Positions 49,236-59,066 are shown, counted from the first letter of the stretch. The stretch is DNA of 64,000 nt from GAS188 sp044445965 (GCA_044445965.1 JBIOEJ010000009.1:1-64000), one strand, 5' to 3'. Notes: generated from the sequence alone by a model not told the origin. Program-made: numbers and translations.

Positions 49236-52058
49236 ATGAACCGGCATGCGCCCGCGGTCGCGGCCCAAGCCGCCAACCGCGCCAAGGTCTTCGTTTCCTA
49301 TTCGCGTAAGGATCTGGCATTCGCTCAGATGCTGGTCGCGGCACTCGCCGCGCGCGGTTTCGACGCCTTCCTCGACAAGACGGACATCGCGCCGGGCGAA
49401 CCCTGGAAGGAGCGCCTCGCCGGGTTGATCGCGGCGGCCGATACGGTGGTGTTCGCGGTCAGCCCGGACTCGATCGCGTCCGACATCTGCGCCTGGGAGC
49501 TCGAGGAGAGCGGAAGGCTCGGCAAGCGGGTCATCCCGATCGTGGCGCGCCGCATCGCCGACGCTGACGCTCCGCCCGCCTTGGGCCGGTTGAACTTCGT
49601 CTTCTGCGCCGAGGGCGACGACAAGGATGCGGCGCTGGCAACGCTCGACGCGGCGCTGCGCACGGATCTCGCCTGGGTGCGCGAGCATACGAGGCTCGGC
49701 GAGCTCGCCAGGCGCTGGGAGGAGCACGGGCGAGCCAAGGGCGCGACCTTGCGCGGCGCCGATCTCGAGACCGCCGAGCGCTGGCTCGACCGGCGGCCGG
49801 CCGATGCCAACGCGCCGACCGATTGGCACCGGGACTTCATCCGGGCCAGCCGGCGCGCCGCGACCGCCAGGCAGCGCTATTGGGTCGGCGGCTCGCTCGT
49901 CGTCGCCATCGTCGCCATCGCTCTCGCCGCCTTTGCCGAAATCAACCGCCGGGAGGCGCAGGCTCAGCGCGATCGTGCCGAGCGCACGCTCGCTCTGGCG
50001 ACACGCACTGCGAACAGCCTCGTCTTTGACCTGGCCCAGAAATTCCGCAACGTCGTCGGCGTGCCGGCCTCGATGATCAAGGAGATTCTCGATCGGGCGC
50101 GCCAGCTGCAAGACCAGCTTTTGGGAGCGGGCGAATCTGGCCCGGATCTGCGTCAAAGCCAGGCGGACGCGTTGATGGAAACGGCCAATACGCTTCTCGC
50201 GCTCGGTGAAACTCAGAGCGCTCTCGCGGCGGCGGAACGAGCGCGGGAGATCTTCCAGGCTCTCCTGACGCAGCAGCCGGGCCGCGGTGAGTTGCAACGC
50301 AAATTGTCGGTCTCATATGAGAATGTCGGCGACGTACTGGTTGCGCAGGGCAATCTGCCGGGAGCGCTGAAATCCTTCCGCGACGGCCTCGCCATAGCCG
50401 AGCGTCTTGCGAAGTCCGATCCCGACAATGCCGGCTGGCAGAACGATCTCTCGGTATCGTACGACAAGGTCGGCGACGTTGAGGTTGCGCAGGGCAATCT
50501 GCCCGAGGCGCTGAAATCCTTCCGCGACGGCTTGGCCATCCGTGAGCGGTTGTCGAAGTCTGATTCCGGCAATTCCTTATGGCAGCGCGATCTTTCCCTG
50601 TCCTATGAGAGAGTCGGCAGCGTCGAGGTTGCGCAAGGCAATTTATCGGAGGCGCTGAAATCCTACGAGGCAAGCCTCGACATGAGAGACCGGCTGGTGA
50701 AGTCTGATCCCAGCAATGCCTTATGGCAGCGCGATCTCTCGGTTTCGTACATCAAAGTCGGCGATGTCGAGGTTGCGCAGGGGCATCTGCTGGAAGCGAT
50801 GAAATCCTACCAGGCGGCCCTCGCGATCGCGGATCGTCTGGCGAAGTCCGATCCCGGCAATGCCTTTTGGCAGCGCGATCTCTCGATATCCTATGAGAAT
50901 GTCGGCAACGTCCAGATTGCGCAGGGCAATCTGCCGGAGGCGCTGACATCCTACCAAGCGAGCCTTGCGATCAGAGACCGTCTGGCGAAATCCGATCCCG
51001 GCAATGCGGGCTGGCAGCACGATCTCTCGGTGTCCTACGAGAAAGTCGGCGACGTGCTGTTTGCGCAGGGCAGCCTGCCGGAGGCGCTGAAATCCTATTC
51101 TGCGAGCCTGGCCATCAGAGAGCGGGTAGCGAGGTCCGATCCCAGCAACGCGCAGTGGCAGCGTGATCTTTCGGTGTCGTACGGCAAGGACGGCGACGCG
51201 CTGCTCGCGCAGGGCAATCTGCCGGAGGCGCTGAAATCCTACCAGGCAAGCCTCGACATTGCCGAGCATCTTGCGACGTCCGATCCCGGCAATACCGACT
51301 GGCAGCGCGATCTCTCGGTCTCGTACTCCAAGGTCGGCGACGCGCTGTTGAAACAGGGCAATTTTCCGGAGGCGCTCAAATCCTTCCAGGCGGCCGTGGC
51401 CATTTTCGACCGGCTGGCGAAATCCGATCCTGGCAATGCCTCATGGCAGAATGATCTCTCTTTGCTCCGTGACAGGGTCGGCGACGTCGAATTCGCGCAG
51501 GGTAATCCGTCGGAGGCGCTGAAATCCTATTCTGCGAGCCTGCCCGTCAAGGAGCGGCTGGCGAAATCCGATCCGAGCAATTTGCAGTGGCAGCGCGACT
51601 TCGCGACCGGCCTGCGGCGAGTAGGACGGGCGAAGATTTACACGGATCAATCCGCGGCGGCGGCCGATGATCTCCTGGCGGCGATAAGGCTCGAACCTTC
51701 CTCTGGCTATGGTGCGATCTGGCTCCACATCGCTCGTGCACGGGCCGGGGAAGACGACGCAGCGGAATTGGCAGCCAACGCAGCGGCACTCGGCCGATCC
51801 AAATGGCCTTGGCCCGTTATTGCCCTGTTTCTCCATGAGAGCACTTCGGAGGCGTTGCGTGCCATTGCGTCCTCTTCCGACGACCCAGGAGAGCGAAACG
51901 ACCGGTCATGCGAGGCTGATTTCTATCTGGCCGTCCATGACCTCGAAAACGCCCGACCGGCGGACGCTCGTGCTCTCCTCGAATCCGCCGTGCAGCGCTG
52001 TCCGCCGAGTTTCATCGAGGCCGGAGCCGCTCGCCTCGAACTGCAACGACTGCGGTAG
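49236..52058 (+). CDS. Membrane TIR-domain protein with nine TPR-like repeats
   Basis: This is a 940-residue protein. Residues 18-150 form a TIR domain (AKVFVSYSRKDLAFAQMLVA; IAPGEPWKERLAGLIAAADT; the catalytic-site region DSIASDICAWELEESG, whose Glu is the likely NADase residue). One membrane helix is near 214-235 (YWVGGSLVVAIVAIALAAFA). After a linker, nine TPR-like units of exactly 48 residues fill 357-788 (consensus LSVSYxKVGDVxVAQGNLPE), with a tail to 940. TIR domains in bacteria can cleave NAD+ in defence or signalling. It is inserted between the M16 pair and mutL, and base use differs from both neighbours. The TIR orientation and trigger are unknown. Confidence 0.88.
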   Translation: MNRHAPAVAAQAANRAKVFVSYSRKDLAFAQMLVAALAARGFDAFLDKTDIAPGEPWKERLAGLIAAADTVVFAVSPDSIASDICAWELEESGRLGKRVIPIVARRIADADAPPALGRLNFVFCAEGDDKDAALATLDAALRTDLAWVREHTRLGELARRWEEHGRAKGATLRGADLETAERWLDRRPADANAPTDWHRDFIRASRRAATARQRYWVGGSLVVAIVAIALAAFAEINRREAQAQRDRAERTLALATRTANSLVFDLAQKFRNVVGVPASMIKEILDRARQLQDQLLGAGESGPDLRQSQADALMETANTLLALGETQSALAAAERAREIFQALLTQQPGRGELQRKLSVSYENVGDVLVAQGNLPGALKSFRDGLAIAERLAKSDPDNAGWQNDLSVSYDKVGDVEVAQGNLPEALKSFRDGLAIRERLSKSDSGNSLWQRDLSLSYERVGSVEVAQGNLSEALKSYEASLDMRDRLVKSDPSNALWQRDLSVSYIKVGDVEVAQGHLLEAMKSYQAALAIADRLAKSDPGNAFWQRDLSISYENVGNVQIAQGNLPEALTSYQASLAIRDRLAKSDPGNAGWQHDLSVSYEKVGDVLFAQGSLPEALKSYSASLAIRERVARSDPSNAQWQRDLSVSYGKDGDALLAQGNLPEALKSYQASLDIAEHLATSDPGNTDWQRDLSVSYSKVGDALLKQGNFPEALKSFQAAVAIFDRLAKSDPGNASWQNDLSLLRDRVGDVEFAQGNPSEALKSYSASLPVKERLAKSDPSNLQWQRDFATGLRRVGRAKIYTDQSAAAADDLLAAIRLEPSSGYGAIWLHIARARAGEDDAAELAANAAALGRSKWPWPVIALFLHESTSEALRAIASSSDDPGERNDRSCEADFYLAVHDLENARPADARALLESAVQRCPPSFIEAGAARLELQRLR
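50304..51599. repeat. Tandem coding repeat, 9 units of 144 bases
   Basis: Nine consecutive 144-base units with no insertions or deletions encode residues 357-788 of the TIR protein. Units share about 65-85 percent of residues by eye. A tenth degenerate unit (FATGLRRVGRAKIYTDQSA) follows at 51600. Exact length and sequence similarity suggest recent expansion or exchange. Confidence 0.9.
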
Positions 52059-52123
52059 CGACGAGCTGATAATTCCCTTCGCCCGTAAAGCGCGTTAGGA
52101 AGCGCCAAAGGGCTTTTCCCGCC

Positions 52124-53971
52124 ATGCCGATTCGCCGTCTCGACCCCGTCCTCGTCGATCGCATCGCCGCCGGCGAGGTGGTCGAGCGGCCGGCCGCGGC
52201 CGTCAAGGAGCTGGTCGAGAACGCGCTCGATGCGGGCGCCACCCGCATCGACATCGTCGTCGAGGCCGGGGGGCGGCGTTTGATCCGCGTCTCCGATGAC
52301 GGCAGCGGCATGAGCGCCGACGACCTCGCTCTCTGCGTCGAGCGCCATGCCACCTCGAAGCTCGCCGATGAGGACCTCTTCGCCATCTCGACCTTCGGCT
52401 TCAGGGGGGAGGCGCTGCCCTCGATCGCCGCCGTGTCGCGGCTCGAGATCACCTCGCGACATGAGCATGCCGAGATGGCCCATGCGCTCATCGTCGAGGC
52501 GGGGAGCGTCGGTGCGCTGCGACCGGCGGCGCGCCCGCGCGGCACGACCGTCGAGGTCAAGGACCTGTTCGCAGCGGTACCGGCGCGCCTGAAGTTCCTG
52601 AAGGGCGACCGCGCCGAAGCCTCGGCCGTGGCGGACGCCGTCAAGCGCCTCGCCATGGCGCATTCAGATGTGCGCTTCACGCTTGCGGGCGAGGGCGTGG
52701 CGGCGCTCGATTATGGGCGCCTCGGCGAGGGAGGCGAGGCGCTGACCCGCCGGCTCGGCGAGGTTCTCGGACGCGAGTTCCGCGAGAACAGTGTCGGGCT
52801 CGATCTGACGCGCGAAGGTCTGTCGATCCGCGGCTTTGCCGGGCTGCCCGCCTATACGCGCGCCAGCGCCGGCTCCATCCACCTCTTCGTCAATGGGCGC
52901 CCGGTGCGCGACAAGCTGCTCACCGGCGCGGTGCGCGGCGCCTATGCGGATTTCCTGCCGGCCGGTCGCTATCCGGCGATCGCGCTCTATCTCGACATCG
53001 AGCCGCGCGCCGTCGACGTGAACGTGCATCCGGCCAAGGCCGAGGTCCGCTTTCGCGAGGCTGGCCTGGTGCGGGCGCTCGTCGTCAGCGCCATCGGCGA
53101 CGCCTTGCGCAAGGCCGGCATCCGACCGGTGACGCAAGCGAGCGACCGGGCCCTTGCCGCGTTCGGGTTCGGGAGCGGCAGAGGCGCTCCCGATCATCGC
53201 CCCGGTTGGCGCGGCGATGCCTTCGCGCCGCTGGGCTCGACGACGATGCCCGGCTTCGCCTCCGGCGCCTCCGCGGTCGCCCCAGGCTTTGCCGAGCCTC
53301 AGGCCGGCTTCGACTATGCGTCCCGCCCTTCAGGCGCCGTCGCGACCGGACCGGCGCCGGCCGAGGGGGGCGCGAGCGCCGACGGCGAAGGCTTTCCGCT
53401 CGGGGCGGCGCGCGCCCAGTTGCACGAGACCTATATCATCGCCCAGACGCACGACGGTCTCGTCATCGTCGATCAGCATGCGGCCCATGAGCGGCTCGTC
53501 TATGAGCGCCTGAAGCGCGAGCGGGCGGGGCGCGGCGTCGAGCGCCAGCTCATGTTGACGCCCGAAATCGTCGATCTCGATCCCGCCGATTGCGGGAAGC
53601 TCATGGCGCATGCCGAGCTGCTCGAAGGCCTAGGCCTCGCCATCGAGCCCTTCGGCCCTGGCGCCGTCGCCATCCGCGAGGCGCCGTCGGCGCTCGCCCC
53701 CGGCAAGCTGCGCTCGCTGATCGCAGACCTCGTCGACAGCTTCGACGAATGGGATGCGCCTCTTGCGCTCGAGCGCAGGCTCGAGCATGTGCTCGCGACC
53801 ATGGCCTGCCACGGCTCGGTCCGCGCCGGGCGCCGTTTGCGCGCCGAGGAGATGGACGCCCTCTTGCGCGAGATGGAGAGAACGCCGGGCGCCGATGTCT
53901 GCAATCACGGCCGCCCGACCTTCATCGCACTCAAGCTCGCCGATATCGAGCGCCTGTTCGGACGCAGATGA
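52124..53971 (+). CDS. mutL: DNA mismatch repair protein MutL
   Basis: This is a 615-residue MutL. The N-terminal GHKL ATPase holds ELVENALDAGATRIDIVVEA (motif I), VSDDGSGM (motif II), STFGFRGEALPSIAAVS and AVPARLKFLKGDRAE. The C-terminal part carries the endonuclease motif DQHAAHERLVYERLK (DQHAx2Ex4E), plus ACHGSVRAGRR and CNHGRPTFI metal sites, so this MutL probably nicks DNA itself (no mutH expected). It initiates repair by linking MutS recognition to excision. Length is normal. The gene is usually directly behind the M16 genes, but here the TIR gene comes between. Confidence 0.95.
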   Translation: MPIRRLDPVLVDRIAAGEVVERPAAAVKELVENALDAGATRIDIVVEAGGRRLIRVSDDGSGMSADDLALCVERHATSKLADEDLFAISTFGFRGEALPSIAAVSRLEITSRHEHAEMAHALIVEAGSVGALRPAARPRGTTVEVKDLFAAVPARLKFLKGDRAEASAVADAVKRLAMAHSDVRFTLAGEGVAALDYGRLGEGGEALTRRLGEVLGREFRENSVGLDLTREGLSIRGFAGLPAYTRASAGSIHLFVNGRPVRDKLLTGAVRGAYADFLPAGRYPAIALYLDIEPRAVDVNVHPAKAEVRFREAGLVRALVVSAIGDALRKAGIRPVTQASDRALAAFGFGSGRGAPDHRPGWRGDAFAPLGSTTMPGFASGASAVAPGFAEPQAGFDYASRPSGAVATGPAPAEGGASADGEGFPLGAARAQLHETYIIAQTHDGLVIVDQHAAHERLVYERLKRERAGRGVERQLMLTPEIVDLDPADCGKLMAHAELLEGLGLAIEPFGPGAVAIREAPSALAPGKLRSLIADLVDSFDEWDAPLALERRLEHVLATMACHGSVRAGRRLRAEEMDALLREMERTPGADVCNHGRPTFIALKLADIERLFGRR

Positions 53972-54074
53972 GGAGGGGGCGCCTCACCTCTCCCGCAAGG
54001 AGAGAGATGAAGCGGCTGTGCGGACCGACGCCCCGGGTTTGGCTCCGAGGGCGCTCGGCAGGATATTGAAGTGC

Positions 54075-55085
54075 TCAGCCGCCGACGCAGGTCGCGACAT
54101 TCTTCGGTGTGCACACGTCGAGGCCCGTATAGGTCGGATCGGCCGGAGGGGCCTTGCCCTCCTTGATGTCCTTCAGGAAGAGCATCGTCTTGTAGCCCAT
54201 CTCGAAGGGCCGCTGCCCGACTTGGCCTTGCGACAGGCCGGCCTTCAACAGTTCGAGTTGCACCGGGAGCGTGTCGGCGACGACGAGCGCCAGCGAGCCG
54301 TCGGCGATCCTTGCCTTGTACTTCTCGGCGACCTTGCGATAGGCTTGCGGAATGAATTGCGGGAAACCGCCGGTCGGCACGAAGGCGTCGAGCTTGGGAT
54401 ATTTGCCGAGGATATCCTCCATCTGCTGGACGGAAAGCGGGAAGTCGTCGTTCGTATAGAGCGGACAGCCGTCGACTTCGGTCCAGCCGTTCTGACCGGT
54501 CAGCCGGTCCCCAGGGGCGGCGGCCGATTTCTTGCCGGCAAGCGTGTCGCGAATGCCTTGCATGCGCTCATTGTGGTTCGCGGCGGCAGCACCGCCCGAC
54601 TGGATGCAGATCGTGCCGCCCTTCGGCTTGATCCCCTGCACCTGTTTGGCGAGGTTGGCGCCGATGTCGTAGTTATGCGTGCCGACATAGGCGATACGCA
54701 GCGCCTTGTCCTTATCGAGGATATCGCTGTCCCAGGTCAGCACCGGGATGCCGGCTTTCTTGGCGCCCTCGAGGGCCTTGGCCACCGCGGCGGCGTTCGC
54801 AGCCGACACCGCTATGCCGTCGACCTTCTTGGCGATCAGATCGTCCAGGACCTGAACCTGCTCGTCGCCGCCGCCATGCTCGCCGGGGCCGATATACATG
54901 CACGTGATGGTGCCGCTCGATTCCTTCTCGGCCTTCTTGCAGCCGTCCCGCGCCTGGTCGAAGAACGGGTTGTTCATGTTCTTCGGCACGAGGGCGAAAG
55001 TGTATTTCTTGCCTTGCGCGTGAACGCCTGCCGCCGCGGCGATCACCAAAGCGGCGGCAGCGACGGCACCCATGAGCTTTCGCAT
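54075..55085 (-). CDS. Sugar ABC substrate-binding protein, ribose/xylose type
   Basis: This is a 336-residue periplasmic protein of the Peripla_BP_4 class. Sec leader (LMGAVAAAALVIAAAAGVHA) and body YTFALVPKNMNNPFFDQARD, KAEKESSGTITCMYIGPGEH, DLIAKKVDGIAVSAANAAAV, GIPVLTWDSDI, and HNYDIGANLAKQVQGIKPKG. It delivers a sugar or polyol to the permease at 55136-56152. Last gene of the minus-strand operon; 50 bases after the permease. Identity of the ligand is unknown. Confidence 0.9.
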   Translation of the reverse strand: MRKLMGAVAAAALVIAAAAGVHAQGKKYTFALVPKNMNNPFFDQARDGCKKAEKESSGTITCMYIGPGEHGGGDEQVQVLDDLIAKKVDGIAVSAANAAAVAKALEGAKKAGIPVLTWDSDILDKDKALRIAYVGTHNYDIGANLAKQVQGIKPKGGTICIQSGGAAAANHNERMQGIRDTLAGKKSAAAPGDRLTGQNGWTEVDGCPLYTNDDFPLSVQQMEDILGKYPKLDAFVPTGGFPQFIPQAYRKVAEKYKARIADGSLALVVADTLPVQLELLKAGLSQGQVGQRPFEMGYKTMLFLKDIKEGKAPPADPTYTGLDVCTPKNVATCVGG

Positions 55086-55135
55086 TGTCCAATCCTCCCG
55101 AAACTTGATTTATAGGTTCTTCGTTACGCGTGCCT

Positions 55136-56152
55136 TCAATCGGCAGGCCTGTGGCGGATCCTCTGAAGCAGAACCGCAAGGATGATGAATAGACCAACGA
55201 AGGTGCCTTGCCAATTGGAGTCGACGCCCGCCATCAAGAGGCTGTTGCGGATCACCTCGATCAGCGCGGCGCCGATGACTGCCCCGTAGGCGCCGCCTTC
55301 GCCGCCGACGAGACTTGCGCCGCCGATCACCGTCGAGGCGATGACGCGCAGCTCATACCCCATGCCCAGCGCATTGATCGCCGAGCCCTGCCACCCCACG
55401 ATCATCACCGAGGCGATAGCGGCCGTCACGCCGGAGACGATATAGGCCTGGAGCTTGATCCGGTTCACCGGCACGCCGGTGAGCCTCGAGGCATTCTCGT
55501 TGCCGCCGACGGCGAAGAGGTATTTGCCCCAGGCGGTGAAGTTGAAGACATAGCCGAACGCCGATGCCAAGATGAGCAGCAGCCAGACCGGGTTGGCGAT
55601 CCCGAAGAAATCCCCGCCGCCGATCGCGTCGAAGGCGTCGCCCCACGGGCCGAACTCGTAGATCATCTTGTTCTGCGAGAGCACAATGGCGAGCGAGCGC
55701 GCGATGGACAGCATGCCGAGCGTGACCACGAAGCTCGGCAGCCCGACATAGGCGATCAGCACGCCGTTCACGGCACCTGTCGCGGCGCCCGCGAGGAGCC
55801 CGGCGCCGATCGCTACCACCCAGTGATAGCCGGCTTGCAGCAACAGCCCGCAAACGACGCCGACGAGGCCCATGGTGGAGCCGACCGAAAGGTCGATGCC
55901 GCCGGTCAGGATGACCGCCGTCATGCCCAGCGCCATGATGCCGATGAAGGCGAAGTTGCGGGTGATGTTGAAGAAGTTGTCGGGCGATGCGAAGGCGTCG
56001 GGCTGATACAAGCTCATCACCCCGCAAATGGAAGCGAGCGCGATCGTCACCCAGAAGGGTTGGGTCGCCATCGTCTTCTGCAGGAAGCTGCGCTCCCTGA
56101 GATGGGTCACCTCCTCGATCGCGGCATTGGGCACGCCTGACTGAATGGACAT
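55136..56152 (-). CDS. Sugar ABC permease, RbsC type
   Basis: This is a 338-residue permease with 8-10 helices. Family segments: GGIDLSVGSTMGLVGVVCGL, LPSFVVTLGMLSIARSLAIV, FNFTAWGKYLFAVGGNENAS and RLTGVPVNRIKLQAYIVSGV. It forms a homodimer channel powered by the ATPase at 56183. The start at 56152 gives a cytoplasmic N-terminus of about 28 residues before the first helix. Confidence 0.9.
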   Translation of the reverse strand: MSIQSGVPNAAIEEVTHLRERSFLQKTMATQPFWVTIALASICGVMSLYQPDAFASPDNFFNITRNFAFIGIMALGMTAVILTGGIDLSVGSTMGLVGVVCGLLLQAGYHWVVAIGAGLLAGAATGAVNGVLIAYVGLPSFVVTLGMLSIARSLAIVLSQNKMIYEFGPWGDAFDAIGGGDFFGIANPVWLLLILASAFGYVFNFTAWGKYLFAVGGNENASRLTGVPVNRIKLQAYIVSGVTAAIASVMIVGWQGSAINALGMGYELRVIASTVIGGASLVGGEGGAYGAVIGAALIEVIRNSLLMAGVDSNWQGTFVGLFIILAVLLQRIRHRPAD

Positions 56153-56182
56153 CGCGGCTCCAGGGTTCCTCGGCAGGGCTCG

Positions 56183-56923
56183 TCAAGCGGTGCGGATGGC
56201 GCCGGTGATGAGGCCCGTGACCTCCTCGGGCGAGCTCTGGGAGATCGGCTTGTCGGCGACCTTGGTGCCGCGGCGCATGACGATGATGCGCTCGCAGACG
56301 GCGAAGACATCGGGCATGCGGTGGCTGATCAGCACCACGGCGATGCCTTTGTCCCGCAGTCGACGGATCAGCTCGAGCACCTCCGCCACCTGCCGCACGC
56401 TGATGGCGGCCGTCGGCTCGTCCATCAACACGATCTTGGCGTCAGACAACCGCGTGCGGGCGATCGCCACCGCCTGACGCTGGCCCCCAGACATCTGCTT
56501 GACGAGGTCGCGTGGTCGCGTCTCCGACTTCAATTCCTGGAAGAGCTCGGCGGCGCGCGCATACATGGAGCGATAGTCGAGCACCTGGAGCGGACCGATC
56601 CGCCGCTTCACCTCCCGCCCGAGGAAGACATTGGCCGCGGCCGTGAGGTTGTTGCACAAGGCGAGGTCCTGATAGACGACCTCGATCCCCTCGGCCCTGG
56701 CATCGATGGGCTTGTGGAAGTGCTTCACAGCGCCGCCCATCCGAATCTCGCCCTCGGAGGGTGGGAAGTTCCCGGCAATGACCTTGACGAGCGTCGATTT
56801 GCCGGCGCCGTTGTCGCCCATCAAGCCGACGACCTCGCCACCCTCCAAGGCCATATCGACGCCCTTCAGGGCTTCGATGGCCCCGAAATGCTTGGCAATA
56901 CCATTGAGCTCGAGCAGCGCCAT
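56183..56923 (-). CDS. Sugar ABC ATPase, single-domain RbsA/FrcA type
   Basis: This is a 246-residue ATPase. Walker A GDNGAGKST, VVYQDLALCNNLTAAANVFLG (Q-loop), signature MSGGQRQAVAIARTR, Walker B IVLMDEPTAAIS and VLISHRMPD. RbsA is usually a double ATPase of about 500 residues, whereas this is one domain, as in the FrcBCA fructose system. It is first in the minus-strand operon ATPase-permease-binding protein. The divergent neighbour is rluD. Confidence 0.9.
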   Translation of the reverse strand: MALLELNGIAKHFGAIEALKGVDMALEGGEVVGLMGDNGAGKSTLVKVIAGNFPPSEGEIRMGGAVKHFHKPIDARAEGIEVVYQDLALCNNLTAAANVFLGREVKRRIGPLQVLDYRSMYARAAELFQELKSETRPRDLVKQMSGGQRQAVAIARTRLSDAKIVLMDEPTAAISVRQVAEVLELIRRLRDKGIAVVLISHRMPDVFAVCERIIVMRRGTKVADKPISQSSPEEVTGLITGAIRTA

Positions 56924-57042
56924 GCTTCCTCCTGGCCGTGCCTTCCTCGCAAGCGAGGCAAGCCGTTTTGTCGTTCGCAGAAGAATATCGCTCGGCGCGC
57001 GGGAGTAAAGGCGCGGGTTGGCATCTGTGATACAAGTTTGTG

Positions 57043-58050
57043 ATGACGACCCTATCGATGACCGCGGCCGCCGCGATGCGGGGCGAGCGCCTCGACCGTG
57101 CGCTGGCCCAGCATTTTGGTGATCTCAGCCGGGCGCGGTTGCAGGCCCTGATCCGTGAGGGGGCGGTGCGCATCGGCGAGATCGCCGTCACCGATCCATC
57201 GCTGAAGCTGCGCGGCGGCGAGGCCGTGACCATCGCCATTCCCGAGCCGACCCCGTCCGAGCCCGTGGCGCAAGACATCCCGCTCGCCGTCGTCTACGAG
57301 GACGATCACCTCATCGTGATCGACAAGCCGGCAGGCCTCGTCGTGCATCCTGCCGCAGGCCATGCCGATGGGACGCTCGTGAACGCGCTCATCGCCCATT
57401 GCGGCGACAGCCTGTCGGGCATCGGCGGCGTGAGGCGGCCGGGTATCGTGCATCGCCTCGACAAGGAGACCTCGGGCCTCATGGTGGTGGCCAAGACCGA
57501 CAAGGCGCATCGGGGCCTGGCCGAGCAATTCGCCGATCACGGCCGCGAAGGCCCTCTCGAAAGGGAATACCAGGCATTCGTCTGGGGCCGTCCTCGCTCC
57601 GAGGCCATGATCGTCGATCGCCCGGTCGGCCGCGATCCGCGCCATCGCGAGCGCATGGCCGTCCTCCCCGAAGGGCGTGGCAAAAAGGCCGTGACATTCC
57701 TACATATCGAGGAGATTTTCCCGCCCGACGCTTCTGAGCCGCTCGCGACCCGCATCCGCTGCCGGCTCGAGACGGGGCGTACTCATCAGATTCGCGTGCA
57801 CCTGTCCTCGCTTGGCCATCCCCTCATCGGCGATCTGCTCTATGGCGGCGGCTTCAAGACCAAGGCCAACAAGCTCGACGAGCCCGGGCGCGCGGCCTTG
57901 CGAGCGCTCGGCCGCCAGGCGCTACATGCGGCCATCCTCGGCTTCGCCCACCCGGTGACGCGGGAACATATGCGGTTCGAGAGCGATTTGCCCTCCGAAA
58001 TGGCCGCACTCGAACTGGCGCTACGCGGCCTTGAAATCGCTGTGAATTGA
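57043..58050 (+). CDS. rluD: 23S rRNA pseudouridine synthase
   Basis: This is a 335-residue RluA-family enzyme. An S4 RNA-binding domain (residues 12-70: ERLDRALAQHFGDLSRARLQ) precedes the catalytic domain with HRLDKETSGLMVVAKTDKAH (catalytic Asp), LVVHPAAGHADGTLVNALIA and GRTHQIRVHLSSLGHPLIGD. RluD-type enzymes modify 23S rRNA helix 69. The start is a GTG/ATG pair at 57040-57043. It is followed by rpoH in the same direction (119 bases), a common alphaproteobacterial order. Confidence 0.92.
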   Translation: MTTLSMTAAAAMRGERLDRALAQHFGDLSRARLQALIREGAVRIGEIAVTDPSLKLRGGEAVTIAIPEPTPSEPVAQDIPLAVVYEDDHLIVIDKPAGLVVHPAAGHADGTLVNALIAHCGDSLSGIGGVRRPGIVHRLDKETSGLMVVAKTDKAHRGLAEQFADHGREGPLEREYQAFVWGRPRSEAMIVDRPVGRDPRHRERMAVLPEGRGKKAVTFLHIEEIFPPDASEPLATRIRCRLETGRTHQIRVHLSSLGHPLIGDLLYGGGFKTKANKLDEPGRAALRALGRQALHAAILGFAHPVTREHMRFESDLPSEMAALELALRGLEIAVN

Positions 58051-58169
58051 AAGTTGCCGCGACGGAATGTCCATTTTCGCCACTATTTTTCGGTATATTA
58101 TGAACCCGGCGGCGCCTTTGGGCCGCCGACAGCCCGCCGATCCTCGGGGGCTTTCGCAGGAGCAACGTG

Positions 58170-59066
58170 ATGGCATCTGCCGCACTCCCAATATTGTCGA
58201 GCGAAGGCGGCCTTGCCCGCTATCTCGACGAGATCAAGCGGTTTCCGATGTTGGAGCCGCAGCAGGAATACATGCTGGCCAAGCGCTGGCGCGAGCATGG
58301 GGACCGCGAGGCGGCTCACCAGCTCGTGACCTCGCATTTGCGTCTCGTCGCCAAGATCGCCATGGGCTATCGCGGCTACGGCTTGCCGATGTCCGAAGTG
58401 GTGTCTGAAGGCAATGTCGGCCTGATGCAGGCGGTCAAGCGCTTCGAGCCGGAACGCGGCTTCCGCCTCGCGACCTATGCGATGTGGTGGATCAAGGCCT
58501 CGATCCAGGAATATATCCTGCGCTCCTGGTCGCTCGTGAAATTGGGCACGACCGCCAACCAGAAGAAGCTGTTCTTCAATTTGCGGCGCGCCAAGAGCCG
58601 CATCTCGGCGCTCGACGAGGGGGATCTGCGTCCCGACCAGGTGAAGCAGATCGCGACCAAGCTCGGCGTGACCGAGCAGGACGTGGTCGATATGAACCGC
58701 CGTCTGAGCGGCGATGCTTCCCTCAACGCGCCCTTGCGGGAGCAGGGCGAAGGCGAGTGGCAAGACTGGCTCGTCGACGAAGAGGACAATCAGGAGCACA
58801 AGCTCGTCGAATCCGAGGAGGCCTCGAACCGCCATGAGGCGCTCGTCGACGCCTTGGGCGTCCTCAATCCGCGCGAACGGCGCATCTTTGAGGCGAGGCG
58901 TCTCGCCGATGATCCGATGACGCTCGAGGATCTCTCGGCCGAGTTCGGCGTGTCGCGCGAGCGGGTGCGCCAGATCGAGGTGCGTGCCTTCGAGAAGGTG
59001 CAAAGCGCGGTGAAGGCCGCTTACGCGAAGCGGGAGGTGGCGCGCCCGGCCCTGCCGGTGTCGTGA
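58170..59066 (+). CDS. rpoH: RNA polymerase sigma-32 factor
   Basis: This is a 298-residue heat-shock sigma factor. Region 2 (LVTSHLRLVAKIAMGYRGYG; YAMWWIKASIQEYILRSWSL) and region 4 (MTLEDLSAEFGVSRERVRQI) are clear; the RpoH-specific VKLGTTANQKKLFFNLR stretch (RpoH box) separates it from RpoD. It directs RNA polymerase to heat-shock promoters. ATG at 58170 has a GCAGGAGC site; a GTG at 58167 is adjacent. AT-rich TATATT lies about 70 bases upstream as a possible -10. The downstream antitoxin gene begins after 90 bases. Confidence 0.95.
   Translation: MASAALPILSSEGGLARYLDEIKRFPMLEPQQEYMLAKRWREHGDREAAHQLVTSHLRLVAKIAMGYRGYGLPMSEVVSEGNVGLMQAVKRFEPERGFRLATYAMWWIKASIQEYILRSWSLVKLGTTANQKKLFFNLRRAKSRISALDEGDLRPDQVKQIATKLGVTEQDVVDMNRRLSGDASLNAPLREQGEGEWQDWLVDEEDNQEHKLVESEEASNRHEALVDALGVLNPRERRIFEARRLADDPMTLEDLSAEFGVSRERVRQIEVRAFEKVQSAVKAAYAKREVARPALPVS

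Noticed and set aside
50304..51599. Possible CRISPR-like array
   Set aside because: The repeats are 144 bases, contiguous, in frame and coding; there are no spacers.
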